DNA of 64,000 bases from positions 37,727 through 101,726 of the forward strand of contig DASTYT010000149.1 in assembly GCA_035764725.1 (NCBI GenBank). The letters run 5' to 3'. Positions within the stretch are counted from its first letter, which is position 1. The number at the start of each line of letters is the position of its first letter. This stretch comes from Candidatus Methylomirabilota bacterium (lineage in GTDB: Bacteria; Methylomirabilota; Methylomirabilia; Rokubacteriales; CSP1-6). The notes beneath the pieces were generated by a model that did not search any database, was not told the DNA's origin, and saw only the letters and a program-made list of their open reading frames with translations. A program made the position numbers and the translations under genes. Below are positions 1 to 8,575 of this stretch, piece by piece.

Positions 1-1
1 G

Positions 2-2395
2 CTCGGCCGGGTGATCGACGGGGTGCAGACGGACAAGGTGGCCTCCTGGTACAACGACGAGCGCGCGGTGGTGCTGGCCGTCCAGAAGCAGCCCGGCACC
101 AACACCATCGAGGTAGTGGACTCGATCAATCGCGTGCTGCCGGCGGTGCGGGCGCAGCTGCCTGCCGCGGTGAGCCTCAACACCCTCTACGACCGATCGG
201 TCTCGATCCGCTCCTCCGTGCACGACGTGCAGTTCACGCTGATGCTGGCCATCGCGCTGGTCGTGCTCGTGATCTTCCTCTTCTTGAGAAACCTCTCGGC
301 CACGATCATCCCCAGCCTGGCGCTCCCGATGTCGATCGTGGGCACGTTCATGGTGATGTACGTGCTCGGCTACACCATCGACAACCTCTCCCTGATGGCG
401 CTGACCCTCGCCGTCGGCTTCATCGTGGACGACGCCATCGTCATGCTCGAGAACATCGTGCGCCACATGGAGGAGGGGATGCCGCGGATGGAGGCGGCCC
501 TCGTGGGCGCGCGCGAGATCGGCTTCACCATCGTCTCCATGACCGCCTCGCTCGCGGCGGTGTTCCTTCCCGTGTTGTTCATGGGCGGCATCGTGGGCCG
601 TCTCCTCCACGAATTCGCGGTGGTGATCGGGGCGGCGGTGATCGTGTCCGGCATCGTGTCGCTGACCCTCACGCCCATGGCGTGCAGCCGCTTCCTGCGC
701 CCGCCGGGCGAGTCGCACGGGCGCGTCTACGCGGCCTCCGAGCGCGTGTTCTCGGCCATGCTCGGGCTCTACCAGCGCACGCTCACCCCCGTGCTGCATC
801 ATCCCCGCTTCACCCTGATGGTCTTCGTGGCTACCGTGGTGCTCACCGGCTACCTCTTCGTGATCGTGCCCAAGGGCTTCATCCCCAACGAGGACACCGG
901 CCAGGTCTTCGCGTTCACCGAGGCGTCCCAGGACATCTCGTTCGAGGGGATGATGGAGCATCAGGTCAAGGCGGCGGAGATCGTCCGCCAGCAGCCCTAC
1001 GTGGACTCGTTCTTCTCCGGCATCGGCGCCAGCGGCTCGAGCGTGGTCATGAACACCGGGCGCATCTTCATGCGGCTCAAGCCCGCGTCCCAGCGGCCCC
1101 CCGCCGAGGAGATCGTGCAGGATCTCCGCAAGAAGCTCTCGGGCATTCCCGGCATGAACGTGTATCCCCAGGTGCTGCCGACCATCCGCATCGGCGGCAA
1201 CCTCACCAAAGGCCAGTACCAGTACACGCTGCAGGACGCGGACCTGGGCCGGCTCTACGAGTGGTCGCCTATCCTCTTCGAGCGCCTGAAGGGGCTGCCC
1301 GGCTTCCTCGACGTCAACTCCGACCTCCAGATCTCGAGTCCGCAGGTGCTGGTGGAGATCGACCGCGAGAAGGCCTCCGCCCTCGGCGTCACCGCGCTCC
1401 AGATCGAGGCCGCGCTCAACAATGCCTTCGGCGCGCCCCAGGTCTCGACGATCTACACGCCCACCAACCAGTACTGGGTGATGATGGAGCTGATGCCGCA
1501 GTACCAGCGCGATCCCGCGGCGCTGGGGACGCTCTACATCCGCTCGAGCGCGGGCAAGCTGGTGCCGCTCGGCACGGTGGCCAAGCTGACGCGCACGGTG
1601 GGCCCGCTCACCGTCAACCACCTGGGGCAGCTGCCCGCGGTGACGATCTCGTTCAACCTCCAGCCCGGCGTGGCGCTGGGCGACGCGGTACAGCAAATCC
1701 AGAAAGTCGAACGTGAGATCCGCGTGCCCGCGACGCTGAGCACGAGCTTCCAGGGCACCGTGCAGGCCTTCCAGCGCTCGCTGCAGGGGCTCGGGCTCCT
1801 GCTGCTCGCCGCCGTCATCGTGATCTACCTGATCCTCGGCATCCTCTACGAGAGCTTCATCCACCCGCTCACGATCCTGTCCGGCCTGCCGTCGGCGGGC
1901 GTGGGCGCGCTTCTGACCCTGCTGATCTTCCACCAGGAGCTGAACCTCTACGGCTTCGTCGGCATCATCATGCTCGTCGGCATCGTGAAGAAGAACGCGA
2001 TCATGATGATCGACTTCGCCATCGACGCCCAGCGGAGCGGCCGGCCGGCCGCGGAGGCGATCTACCAGGGCTGCCTGCTGCGCTTCCGTCCCATCATGAT
2101 GACGACGATGGCCGCCCTCATGGGCACGCTCCCCATCGCGGTGGGGCTCGGCGCCGGCGCCGACTCGCGGCGGTCGCTGGGCCTCGCGGTGGTCGGCGGC
2201 CTGATCCTTTCCCAGCTCCTCACGCTCTACATCACGCCGGTGATCTACCTCTACCTCGAGCGCTTCCGCGAGCGGGCCGCGTGGCGGCGTCCCGTCTCGG
2301 CACCCGACATGGTGCCGAGCGCTGCCGATCCGCTGAGCGGGCCGGCCGCACCGGCGGTCACGAGGCCCGTGAGCGGCGGATCGACTCCTCGGTAA
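2..2395 (+). CDS. RND-family efflux pump inner-membrane subunit (AcrB/MdtB type), 5' end outside window
   Basis: This is the proton-driven inner-membrane pump of a tripartite multidrug or metabolite efflux system. The reading frame is open to the left edge, so the N-terminal part is missing; about 797 of the usual ~1,040 residues are present. Motifs seen are the TM4 proton-relay segment GFIVDDAIVMLEN with its Asp pair, and the TM10 segment GIVKKNAIMMIDFA with the relay lysine region. Twelve-helix-type hydrophobic blocks surround a periplasmic docking/porter domain. The C-terminal tail is Pro/Ser/Ala-rich. The membrane-fusion and outer-membrane partners would be expected upstream, outside the window. 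The 3' end overlaps the convergent DUF1810 gene by 38 bp. The family is certain; the substrate cannot be told from sequence. Confidence 0.95.
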   Translation, partial: LGRVIDGVQTDKVASWYNDERAVVLAVQKQPGTNTIEVVDSINRVLPAVRAQLPAAVSLNTLYDRSVSIRSSVHDVQFTLMLAIALVVLVIFLFLRNLSATIIPSLALPMSIVGTFMVMYVLGYTIDNLSLMALTLAVGFIVDDAIVMLENIVRHMEEGMPRMEAALVGAREIGFTIVSMTASLAAVFLPVLFMGGIVGRLLHEFAVVIGAAVIVSGIVSLTLTPMACSRFLRPPGESHGRVYAASERVFSAMLGLYQRTLTPVLHHPRFTLMVFVATVVLTGYLFVIVPKGFIPNEDTGQVFAFTEASQDISFEGMMEHQVKAAEIVRQQPYVDSFFSGIGASGSSVVMNTGRIFMRLKPASQRPPAEEIVQDLRKKLSGIPGMNVYPQVLPTIRIGGNLTKGQYQYTLQDADLGRLYEWSPILFERLKGLPGFLDVNSDLQISSPQVLVEIDREKASALGVTALQIEAALNNAFGAPQVSTIYTPTNQYWVMMELMPQYQRDPAALGTLYIRSSAGKLVPLGTVAKLTRTVGPLTVNHLGQLPAVTISFNLQPGVALGDAVQQIQKVEREIRVPATLSTSFQGTVQAFQRSLQGLGLLLLAAVIVIYLILGILYESFIHPLTILSGLPSAGVGALLTLLIFHQELNLYGFVGIIMLVGIVKKNAIMMIDFAIDAQRSGRPAAEAIYQGCLLRFRPIMMTTMAALMGTLPIAVGLGAGADSRRSLGLAVVGGLILSQLLTLYITPVIYLYLERFRERAAWRRPVSAPDMVPSAADPLSGPAAPAVTRPVSGGSTPR

Positions 2396-2897
2396 ATCGG
2401 CAGGGCGGATAGCCCTGCGCCGCCGCGGCGGCCAGGATCGTCTCCGCGTGGCCGGCCATGATCGCAACGCGCGGGGGCGGGCCCTCGCCGCCCAGCCGGT
2501 GGGCCACGTGGCGGAACAGGGTCATGCACGACACGAGCTTCTGGGCGTCGATCATCCCGCCCATCAGGGTCTCGAGGTCGAGCGGCCGTGGGCCGGCCAG
2601 GTGGGACCGCACCACCCCGGCCGCCTCCACCAGGCGCTCGCCGAGCACGGAATCGCGAAGGTAGTCGGCGGCTTCGTCGAGCCCGGCGATCCCGTAGTAC
2701 GTGCTGTTGTGCGATTGCCCGAGGCCCCGGAGCTGCGGGAACACCCACCAGATCCAGTGGCCGGTCTTCCGCCCGTCGCGCAGCTCGCGTAGCGCGGCGT
2801 CGAAGCCGGCCCACGACGCGGCCTGGGCCTCGTGGAAGCGCGCCAGCCCCGAGGCCCCGCGCGGCAGGGCTACTCCGCGAACTGGGCGGCGCGCCAC
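2358..2897 (-). CDS. DUF1810 family protein
   Basis: This is a small soluble protein of the DUF1810 family, whose function is not established. The core RFHEAQAASWAGFDAALREL, followed by GHWIWWVFPQLRGLGQS and a later SCMTLFRHV segment, is the family signature. No ATG lies at the right place. The nearest canonical start is the GTG at 2895-2897, which gives about 179 residues and overlaps the end of the upstream crotonase gene by 28 bp. A non-canonical or later start would give the ~150 residues more usual for the family. The 3' end runs 38 bp into the end of the RND gene on the other strand. Family assignment is good; the start is uncertain. Confidence 0.8.
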   Translation of the reverse strand: MARRPVRGVALPRGASGLARFHEAQAASWAGFDAALRELRDGRKTGHWIWWVFPQLRGLGQSHNSTYYGIAGLDEAADYLRDSVLGERLVEAAGVVRSHLAGPRPLDLETLMGGMIDAQKLVSCMTLFRHVAHRLGGEGPPPRVAIMAGHAETILAAAAAQGYPPCRFTEESIRRSRAS

Positions 2898-3688
2898 TTG
2901 AGGGCCGCGCCCAGCCCTTCCTTCTCGCGGATCTCGTCGAACTTCATCCCGACCTCGGTGCGCGCGGCGTAGAGGGGCGCGAGCACGTCGAGGCCGGCGA
3001 GCATCGCATTGCGAAAGCCCGCCGCCTCCGCCCCGCGCCGCGTCGCGAGCTTGGTCCCCATCAGCGCCTCCGGCGAGATGAGGGCGAGGCGGCGCGCCCA
3101 CTTGAGCGTCGCCGCCTCGAGCTGGGCGCGGGGGACGACGCGGTTCACCATCCCGTACTCGAGGGCCTTCTTCGCGTCGATGGGATCGCCCGAGTAGAGC
3201 ATCTCGCGCGCGCGGCGCAGGCCGATCACGAACGGCATCACCAGGCCGGGCCCCACGTTGGAGAAGCGGATCTCGGGCTCGCCGAAGGTCGCGTCGTCCG
3301 CGGCGATGGCAAGATCGCAGAGCATCATGAGCTCACAGCCGCCGCCGAGGCAGTGCCCTTGCACGGAGGCGATCACCGGCTTGCGCATGTCCCACGGCGT
3401 CATCTCGAGTCGGATGTCATCGGTGAGCGACTCGTGCCAGGCGAGCGCGTTGCCGCGCCGGGCCGCACGCGCGGGGTTGGGGGAGATGTCGTAGCCGGCG
3501 CTGAACGCGCGCCCCTCCGCACGCAGCACCACCACGCTGGTGGCGGGGTCGGCGTCGGCGGCGAGGAGCCGCTCGATGAGCAGGTGCTTGAGCTCCAGGC
3601 TGATCGCGTTGAGCTTGTCGGGGCGATTGATCGTGACGACGCCGACCTTGCCGTCCACGGTATAGAGCACGAGCTGGTCCGCGGCCAT
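2870..3688 (-). CDS. Enoyl-CoA hydratase/isomerase family protein (crotonase fold)
   Basis: A 272-residue crotonase-fold protein, likely acting on an enoyl-CoA in fatty or branched acyl-CoA breakdown. Visible motifs are the oxyanion-hole segment GRAFSAGYDI near residue 65, GHCLGGGCELMMLCDLA near residue 115 with the glutamate of the first catalytic position, and FGEPEIRFSNVGPG with the second glutamate. The ATG at 3686-3688 is 8 bp after the stop of the acyl-CoA synthetase gene, so the two are probably co-transcribed. Pairing with an ADP-forming acyl-CoA synthetase suggests activation of an acid followed by hydration or isomerisation of its enoyl-CoA. Exact substrate unknown; hydratase, isomerase and hydrolase members are hard to separate by sequence. 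Confidence 0.93.
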   Translation of the reverse strand: MAADQLVLYTVDGKVGVVTINRPDKLNAISLELKHLLIERLLAADADPATSVVVLRAEGRAFSAGYDISPNPARAARRGNALAWHESLTDDIRLEMTPWDMRKPVIASVQGHCLGGGCELMMLCDLAIAADDATFGEPEIRFSNVGPGLVMPFVIGLRRAREMLYSGDPIDAKKALEYGMVNRVVPRAQLEAATLKWARRLALISPEALMGTKLATRRGAEAAGFRNAMLAGLDVLAPLYAARTEVGMKFDEIREKEGLGAALKWRAAQFAE

Positions 3689-3696
3689 GGGGGTCC

Positions 3697-5817
3697 TCAG
3701 CGCGCCGCCCGCGGGACGATGAGCGCGTCGACGACGACGCAGCCCTGGCCCCGAGGCAGCACCTTGATGGGGTTGAGATCGATCTCGGCGATGGCGCTCC
3801 GGTCGTTCCAGGCGAAATCGGCGAGGGCGTCGAGGCAGGCGGCCAGGCGCTCCACATCCGCCGGCGGCGCGCCGCGGAAGCCACCCAGCAGCTTCGCCGC
3901 CGCGGGCACCTCCGCGATCATGGCGGCCGCCTCGCCCACGCGGAGGGGCAGCGTGCGGAGCGCCACGCTGCCGAAGGCCTCCGCCGTGACCCCGCCCAGG
4001 CCGAACGCCAGCAGCGGGCCGAAGTCCGCGTCGTGCGTGACGCCGGCGAGCACTTCCACGCCGCCCCGCACCATCTGCTGGACGAGGAAGCCCGCAATCG
4101 AGATGTCGCCGAGCTTCCCCGCGCGAACGGCCGCCATGTGTTGCCAGGCCTCGGCCAGCTCGCGTGTGTCCCGCAGGCCGACGGCCACCAGTCCCAGCTC
4201 CGAGCGGTGCGGGACCTCGTCGGCCACGAGCTTGAGGACGACCGGATAGCCGATGGCTTCGGCGGCCTTCACCGCCTCGTCGACCGTGGCACATAGGGTC
4301 TCGCGCACCACCGGCAGCCCGGCCTCGGCGAGCAGGCGCTTGGCGTCGTGCTCGTGTATCGTCCGTCGAGCCGTGCCCGGCGGCGTCACGGCCGCCAGTG
4401 TCGGCAACGTCCGCGCCGGCGCGGGACGCGGCGGGGGAGGCGGCGCCGCCCAGCGGGCCAGCCGATCGATGGCGCGCAGCCCCTGCCGCGTGCCGCCGAC
4501 CATGGCGATGCCCTCGCGGCTCAGGAGCTCGCGTTGATCCCGCCGGAAGATGCCGGCCCGCGTGCCCATCAGATAGAAGGGCTTGCTCGCTCCCTTGGCG
4601 CCCTCCACCAGGAGGCGGGCGTAGGTCATGAAGCGCTCCGCCGTGCCCAGGGGCGAGTCATCGATGCTGTCGGTGCACCACACCACCGCGTCGACGTCGG
4701 GATCCGCTCCCAGCGTCTTCAGGGCATGCGGCACATTGGCCTGGAAATCGCCGTTGCCCCAGGAATCGAGAGGATTGCCGTCGCCCGCGACCGAGCCGAT
4801 CACGCGCGCGGCCTCCGCCCGAGTGGCGGGCGAGAGCGCCGGCAGCTCGAGCCCCACGCTCGCGGCCACGTCGAGGATCAGCTCGGTGTGGCCGCCGGAG
4901 TTGGTCACCACGGCGATGCGCCGCCCGGCGGGCCGCCGGGCGCCCTGGCACGCGGCGAGCACCTCCGTCAGCTCGTCCATGTCGTAGACCTCGATGGCCC
5001 GGTGCGCGCGGAGCACCGCCTCGAACACGCGCGACTCGCCGGCGAGACCGCCGGTGTGACTGGTGATGGCGCGCCGGGCGCGCTCGCTCCGGCCCACCTT
5101 CAGGACCACCACCGGCTTGCCGAGCGCGACGGCGCGATCGAGGGCCGCCACGACGCGCTCCGGCTGACGCACGCTCTCGAGGAACATGGCGATGACGTGT
5201 GTGGCCGGATCGTCGATCATGTACTCCAGGGCGTCGGCGGCCACGATGATGGCCTCGTTGCCCGTGGAAATGACGCGGCTGAACCCGAAGCGGCGACAAT
5301 CAGCCAGGAGCCCGATGGCGATGGAGCCGCTCTGGGAAATCAGTCCGACATTGCCGGGAAGCCCCGCCGGGTCGCGCAGAGGGTTCAGGTAGACCAGGCT
5401 CCGCTCGTGCGGGCTGATCACGCCCATGCAGTTGGGCCCGCAGAAGGCAATGCCCGCCTCGCGGCAGATCGCGACCAGCTCCTCCTGGCGCCGCTTGCCG
5501 GCGTCATCGCTCTCGGCAAATCCCGCGTCGAACGCCACGCCGGCGCGAATGCCCCGGGCTGCCCCCGCGCGCAGCCCGTCGATGACGCGCTCGTGGTTGA
5601 CGCAGAACGCGAGCACGTCGACGCCCACCGGCAACGCTTCGATGGCGGGATAGCAGCGGAGCCCGAGCAGCGTCTCATAGCGTGGATTGATCGGGTAGAT
5701 GTCGCCGGGGAACCCGATGCGCTGGAGGTTCTCGACGATGATGCGGCCGACCGACGGCCGCTCGGAGGCGCCGAGCACGGCGACGGAGCGAGGCTTGAGG
5801 AGCGCGTCGAGGTCGAT
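3697..5817 (-). CDS. ADP-forming acyl-CoA synthetase (acetate--CoA ligase family), probable ATC start
   Basis: A single-chain NDP-forming acyl-CoA synthetase of about 706 residues. The domains in order are CoA-binding Rossmann (LDALLKPRSVAVLGAS at the N-terminus), two succinyl-CoA-ligase-like domains (LISQSGSIAIGLL and VVTNSGGHTELILDVAA), and an ATP-grasp domain from about residue 480 (IHEHDAKRLLAEAGLPVV, YPVVLKLV). It converts an acyl acid, CoA and ATP to acyl-CoA, ADP and phosphate. The conserved N-terminus lies upstream of the first canonical in-frame start, a GTG at 5776-5778 that would cut the first Rossmann strand. A strong AGGAGG sits 8 bp before an in-frame ATC at 5815-5817, with a stop codon further upstream, so ATC is the most likely start. 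It heads a two-gene unit with the crotonase. Confidence 0.9.
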   Translation of the reverse strand: MDLDALLKPRSVAVLGASERPSVGRIIVENLQRIGFPGDIYPINPRYETLLGLRCYPAIEALPVGVDVLAFCVNHERVIDGLRAGAARGIRAGVAFDAGFAESDDAGKRRQEELVAICREAGIAFCGPNCMGVISPHERSLVYLNPLRDPAGLPGNVGLISQSGSIAIGLLADCRRFGFSRVISTGNEAIIVAADALEYMIDDPATHVIAMFLESVRQPERVVAALDRAVALGKPVVVLKVGRSERARRAITSHTGGLAGESRVFEAVLRAHRAIEVYDMDELTEVLAACQGARRPAGRRIAVVTNSGGHTELILDVAASVGLELPALSPATRAEAARVIGSVAGDGNPLDSWGNGDFQANVPHALKTLGADPDVDAVVWCTDSIDDSPLGTAERFMTYARLLVEGAKGASKPFYLMGTRAGIFRRDQRELLSREGIAMVGGTRQGLRAIDRLARWAAPPPPPRPAPARTLPTLAAVTPPGTARRTIHEHDAKRLLAEAGLPVVRETLCATVDEAVKAAEAIGYPVVLKLVADEVPHRSELGLVAVGLRDTRELAEAWQHMAAVRAGKLGDISIAGFLVQQMVRGGVEVLAGVTHDADFGPLLAFGLGGVTAEAFGSVALRTLPLRVGEAAAMIAEVPAAAKLLGGFRGAPPADVERLAACLDALADFAWNDRSAIAEIDLNPIKVLPRGQGCVVVDALIVPRAAR

Positions 5818-5846
5818 GGCCGGATCCTCCTCGCGGGTGCCGGCGC

Positions 5847-5875
5847 ATGATGCCGCGCCCGCGGCCGCCTGTCAA
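5847..5875 (-). promoter_or_regulatory. Sigma70-like promoter for acyl-CoA synthetase operon
   Basis: Read on the minus strand, a perfect TTGACA (5875-5870) is followed after 17 bp by CATCAT (5852-5847). This places a transcription start about 20-25 bp before the presumed ATC start. The same GTTTGACA form of the -35 box recurs before the MDR reductase and the cyclase genes in this window. Confidence 0.5.
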
Positions 5876-5889
5876 ACGCAGACTCGCGG

Positions 5890-5895
5890 TATAAT
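5890..5895 (+). promoter_or_regulatory. TATAAT box upstream of the VIT remnant
   Basis: A perfect TATAAT lies on the plus strand in the divergent gap, upstream of the decayed VIT-family gene. No clear -35 partner is visible 17 bp away, so this may be a relic promoter. Confidence 0.35.
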
Positions 5896-5968
5896 CGGGC
5901 CCCATCAGCGAGTCCCTCGACGCCGAGCCGGCGGCTACCGAACGCCGCCAGCGGGCGGTCCAGGCGCA

Positions 5969-6274
5969 AAGTGGGGCGGCCCGGCCGCGGTGCTGGGCAT
6001 CAACGACGGGCGATGGCCGCGGGGGAGTACGTCTCGATGCGCGCCCAAGTCGAGCTACTCGAGCGCCTCCTCGAGGAAGAGCACCAGGCCATGGCCCAGC
6101 GCGTGAGCGTGCGGTGATCCGCGGCCCGCTCACGCGCAGCGGCTGGGCGGCACGCTCGGCTATCTCTCCAACGGGCGCGTGGCCGCCTCGGCGCTCCGCC
6201 AGCTCCTGATCGTCGCGATGGCTTCCGCCGTGACGTTCCTCATCGGCGAGCTGCTGGGCGTCGCAGCGTCGTAG
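5969..6274 (+). pseudogene. Remnant of a VIT1/CCC1-family iron/manganese transporter
   Basis: The plus strand of this gap carries three islands of the VIT1/CCC1 family in different frames. They are WGGPAAVLGINDG (about 5972-6010; the family has GWLRAAVLGANDG), MAAGEYVSMRAQVELL (from 6013; family AGEYVS motif), and the C-terminal ALRQLLIVAMASAVTFLIGE ending at the TAG at 6272-6274 (family C-terminal helix). The segments between them, which would hold most of the transmembrane helices of a ~230-residue protein, are missing, and at least two frame changes are needed. This is a heavily deleted pseudogene rather than a sequencing slip. Short islands limit certainty, but their order and spacing from family ends agree. 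Confidence 0.7.
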
Positions 6275-6289
6275 CGCCGGCGGGCCGCC

Positions 6290-7438
6290 TCACAACCCCT
6301 TGTTGGGGTTGATCAGGTACTTCGCGCCCGTCCCCATCTGGCCGTAGACGGCGATCTCCTTCAGATCGAGCGCGCCCGCGAGCGACACCTCCTTCGTGTA
6401 GTGGCTCGCGAACGTGGTCTTGACCTCCGCGGCCACCCGCTCGCGGAGCTTCTGGGCCGCCTCGAAGCCGATCTTCTGGAGGAAGGGCGTGAGAAGCCAG
6501 CCGCCAATCCCCCACGCCATGCCGAACGCGCGCGTGAACGTGGTGGGTGTCCGGTCGAGTCCGCCGTAGATGTAGACCTGCTTGTGCACGGTGGAGCCGT
6601 AGCGGCTGTACTCCTTGGCGGTGCGATTGGCGGCGATCTCCATGGCGGTGAGGATCTGGCCGGCCAAGGGCCCGCCACCCGTCGCGTCGAAGCCGATGGT
6701 GGCCCCGGTCGCCACGAGCGCCTCGGTGAGGTCGTCCATGAAGGTGGGCGCGCTCGACACGCAGACGTAGGTGGCCCCTATCTTCTTCAGCACATCCGCC
6801 GACTCCGGCTTCCGGACGATGTTCACCAGCGGCACCTTGTCCTTGAGGCAGATCTTCTGGAGCATCTGCCCGAGATTGGAGGCCGCCGCGGTGTGCACGA
6901 GCGCCTTGTGGCCTTCCGCGCGCATGGTCTCCACCATGCCGAGTGCGGTGAGGGGATTGACGAAGCAGGACGCCCCTTCCGCCGGCGTCGTGCCCGGCGG
7001 CAGCACCAGGCACTGCACCGCTTTGATACAGCGGTATTGCGTGTACATCGAGCCGCCGAGAATCGCGACGGTCTTGCCCAGCAGCGCCTGCGCCGCGGGT
7101 GACGCGCCCGCCTTCACGACGACGCCGGCGCCCTCGTTGCCCACCGGGAGCGGCTGATCGAAGCGCCCGGCGAGCCCCTTGAGCGCCGCCGCCGGAACGG
7201 TCGCCGTCACCACGGGACTCTGTGATGTGCCGGACGCTTTCGCGGCGCTCATGTCCGCGCCCGCGAAGAGGAGGCCCTGGTCGGAGGGATTGATGGGCGA
7301 GGCTTCCATCCGGACGATGACTTCCTCCGGCTTCGGCTCGGGCGTGGGCACGCTCGTGAGCGAGAGCTCGAGCGTGCCGTCCTTCTTCACGAGAGTGCGG
7401 AGCTGAAGGCCGGTGGCGGGCACGGTGGCCGTAGTCAT
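6290..7438 (-). CDS. Zinc-independent MDR-family quinone oxidoreductase/alcohol dehydrogenase
   Basis: A 382-residue medium-chain dehydrogenase/reductase. It has an N-terminal GroES-like domain (VRMEASPINPSDQGLL, VGNEGAGVVV) and a Rossmann domain with an altered nucleotide-binding stretch (HTAAASNLGQMLQKI in place of the usual GxGxxG). The structural-zinc cysteines of alcohol dehydrogenases are absent, which fits the quinone-reductase/crotonyl-CoA-reductase side of the family. The ATG at 7436-7438 is chosen because it has AAAGGAG at a good distance and because homology starts just after it; the open frame continues upstream without support. It is transcribed divergently from the flippase-like gene. 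Substrate unknown. Confidence 0.9.
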   Translation of the reverse strand: MTTATVPATGLQLRTLVKKDGTLELSLTSVPTPEPKPEEVIVRMEASPINPSDQGLLFAGADMSAAKASGTSQSPVVTATVPAAALKGLAGRFDQPLPVGNEGAGVVVKAGASPAAQALLGKTVAILGGSMYTQYRCIKAVQCLVLPPGTTPAEGASCFVNPLTALGMVETMRAEGHKALVHTAAASNLGQMLQKICLKDKVPLVNIVRKPESADVLKKIGATYVCVSSAPTFMDDLTEALVATGATIGFDATGGGPLAGQILTAMEIAANRTAKEYSRYGSTVHKQVYIYGGLDRTPTTFTRAFGMAWGIGGWLLTPFLQKIGFEAAQKLRERVAAEVKTTFASHYTKEVSLAGALDLKEIAVYGQMGTGAKYLINPNKGL

Positions 7439-7476
7439 GAGGGGCTCCTTTGCGGGTGTCTCTGGCGGCTGCCTGG

Positions 7477-7506
7477 ATGATGAGCCTGTGGGGGCAAAGG
7501 TGTCAA
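7477..7506 (-). promoter_or_regulatory. Sigma70-like promoter for MDR reductase
   Basis: On the minus strand, TTGACA at 7506-7501 (within GTTTGACA) is followed by TCATCA/CATCAT after 17-18 bp. It sits about 40 bp before the ATG at 7438. Confidence 0.45.
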
Positions 7507-7521
7507 ACGGCCGGGGCCGAC

Positions 7522-7548
7522 TTGACATCGCGGTGCCGGGGGTATCCT
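7522..7548 (+). promoter_or_regulatory. Possible promoter for flippase-like gene
   Basis: A perfect TTGACA (7522-7527) and TATCCT (7543-7548) precede the ATG at 7572. The 15-bp spacer is short, so confidence is limited. Confidence 0.35.
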
Positions 7549-7571
7549 CTCGAACGGGAGGCCTCCTTCCC

Positions 7572-8573
7572 ATGGGACGACTCATACGCTTCGTCCTGTT
7601 CATGCTCGGCATGCTCCTGGTCTTCGCGCTCTTTCAGCGGATCGGCCTGGCCCCGGTCCTGTCGGCCATCGCGAAGCTGTCGTGGACGCTTCCGCTGCTG
7701 ATCCTCTTCCCGGCGTGCCTGATGGTGACGTGCGACGGGCTCGGTTGGCGCTACGCGTTCCGGCGTGACCGCGTCCCGTTCGGCATCCTCGTCCGGGCGC
7801 GCCTGGCCGGCGAAGCGGTCAATGTCACCACGCCCCTCGCCTCCCTCGGGGGCGAGCCCGTCAAGGCCTGGCTGATTCGGGCCTATGCCCCACTCTCCGA
7901 AAGCGTGCCGTCCGTGGTCGTCGCCAAGACCACGCTCACGATCGGACAAGCCCTGTTCGTGCTGATGGGGTTGCTCGCCGCCGTGCAGACGCTGCCCGCC
8001 GGCTCGGAGCTCCTGCGCGGCATGCGGTGGATGGTCAGCGTCATCTGCCTCGCCGTGGCGGGTTTCGTGACCGTGCAGGCGCTCGGCGCGGCGGGCGCGA
8101 TTGGACGCGTCCTCGAGCGTGTCGGCGTGACGCGCACCGGGGGTCCCGCGGGCGTGCTCCCCCGCATCGATCGGGAGCTCGCCGCCTTCTATCGTCGCGT
8201 GCCCGGGCGCCTCGCCCTCTCCGTGTTCTGGCACCTCGCCGGGTGGAGCGTCGGGATGCTGGAGGGGTGGCTCATCATGCGCGCGTTGAATCTGCCCGTC
8301 TCGCTCGCCACCGCGCTGGTGGTGGAGTCGGTCGAGGCGACCATCGCCTTCGCCGCCTTCATGATTCCCGCCCGGGCGGGCGTGCAGGAAGCGGGACACG
8401 TGGCGGCCTTCGTCGCGCTCGGCCTGGGGGCCCCCGTCGGCCTGGCCTTCACCGTGGTGCGGCGGCTCCGCCAGGCGGTCTGGGCGGGACTCGGCTACGT
8501 GGCTCTCGCGAGCCTACAGGGCACGGCGGGTTACCCGCCTCCCGCGCCCGCCATCCTCGAGCGCGAGGCCTGA
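7572..8573 (+). CDS. Flippase-like integral membrane protein (lysylphosphatidylglycerol synthase TM/UPF0104 type)
   Basis: A 333-residue multi-helix membrane protein with the pattern of the LPG-synthase transmembrane (flippase-like) family. It has an N-terminal hydrophobic pair (FVLFMLGMLLVFALFQRI), the conserved GEAVNVTTPLASLGGEPVKA segment around residue 80 that marks this family, and a C-terminal LRQAVWAGLGYVALA helix. Bacterial members are thought to move or modify lipids, hopanoids or glycolipids at the inner membrane; no catalytic C-terminal domain is present here. The ATG at 7572 follows CCTCCTT rather than a clear SD sequence, and was chosen because the first helix begins just after it. 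The stop is 2 bp before the asparagine synthetase remnant. Confidence 0.85.
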   Translation: MGRLIRFVLFMLGMLLVFALFQRIGLAPVLSAIAKLSWTLPLLILFPACLMVTCDGLGWRYAFRRDRVPFGILVRARLAGEAVNVTTPLASLGGEPVKAWLIRAYAPLSESVPSVVVAKTTLTIGQALFVLMGLLAAVQTLPAGSELLRGMRWMVSVICLAVAGFVTVQALGAAGAIGRVLERVGVTRTGGPAGVLPRIDRELAAFYRRVPGRLALSVFWHLAGWSVGMLEGWLIMRALNLPVSLATALVVESVEATIAFAAFMIPARAGVQEAGHVAAFVALGLGAPVGLAFTVVRRLRQAVWAGLGYVALASLQGTAGYPPPAPAILEREA

Positions 8574-8575
8574 CC

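Noticed and set aside
2588-4249. Long plus-strand open frame (553 codons) opposite the crotonase and acyl-CoA synthetase genes
   Set aside because: Arg/Pro/Ala-rich translation with no family motif, fully antisense to two well-supported genes; a high-GC shadow.
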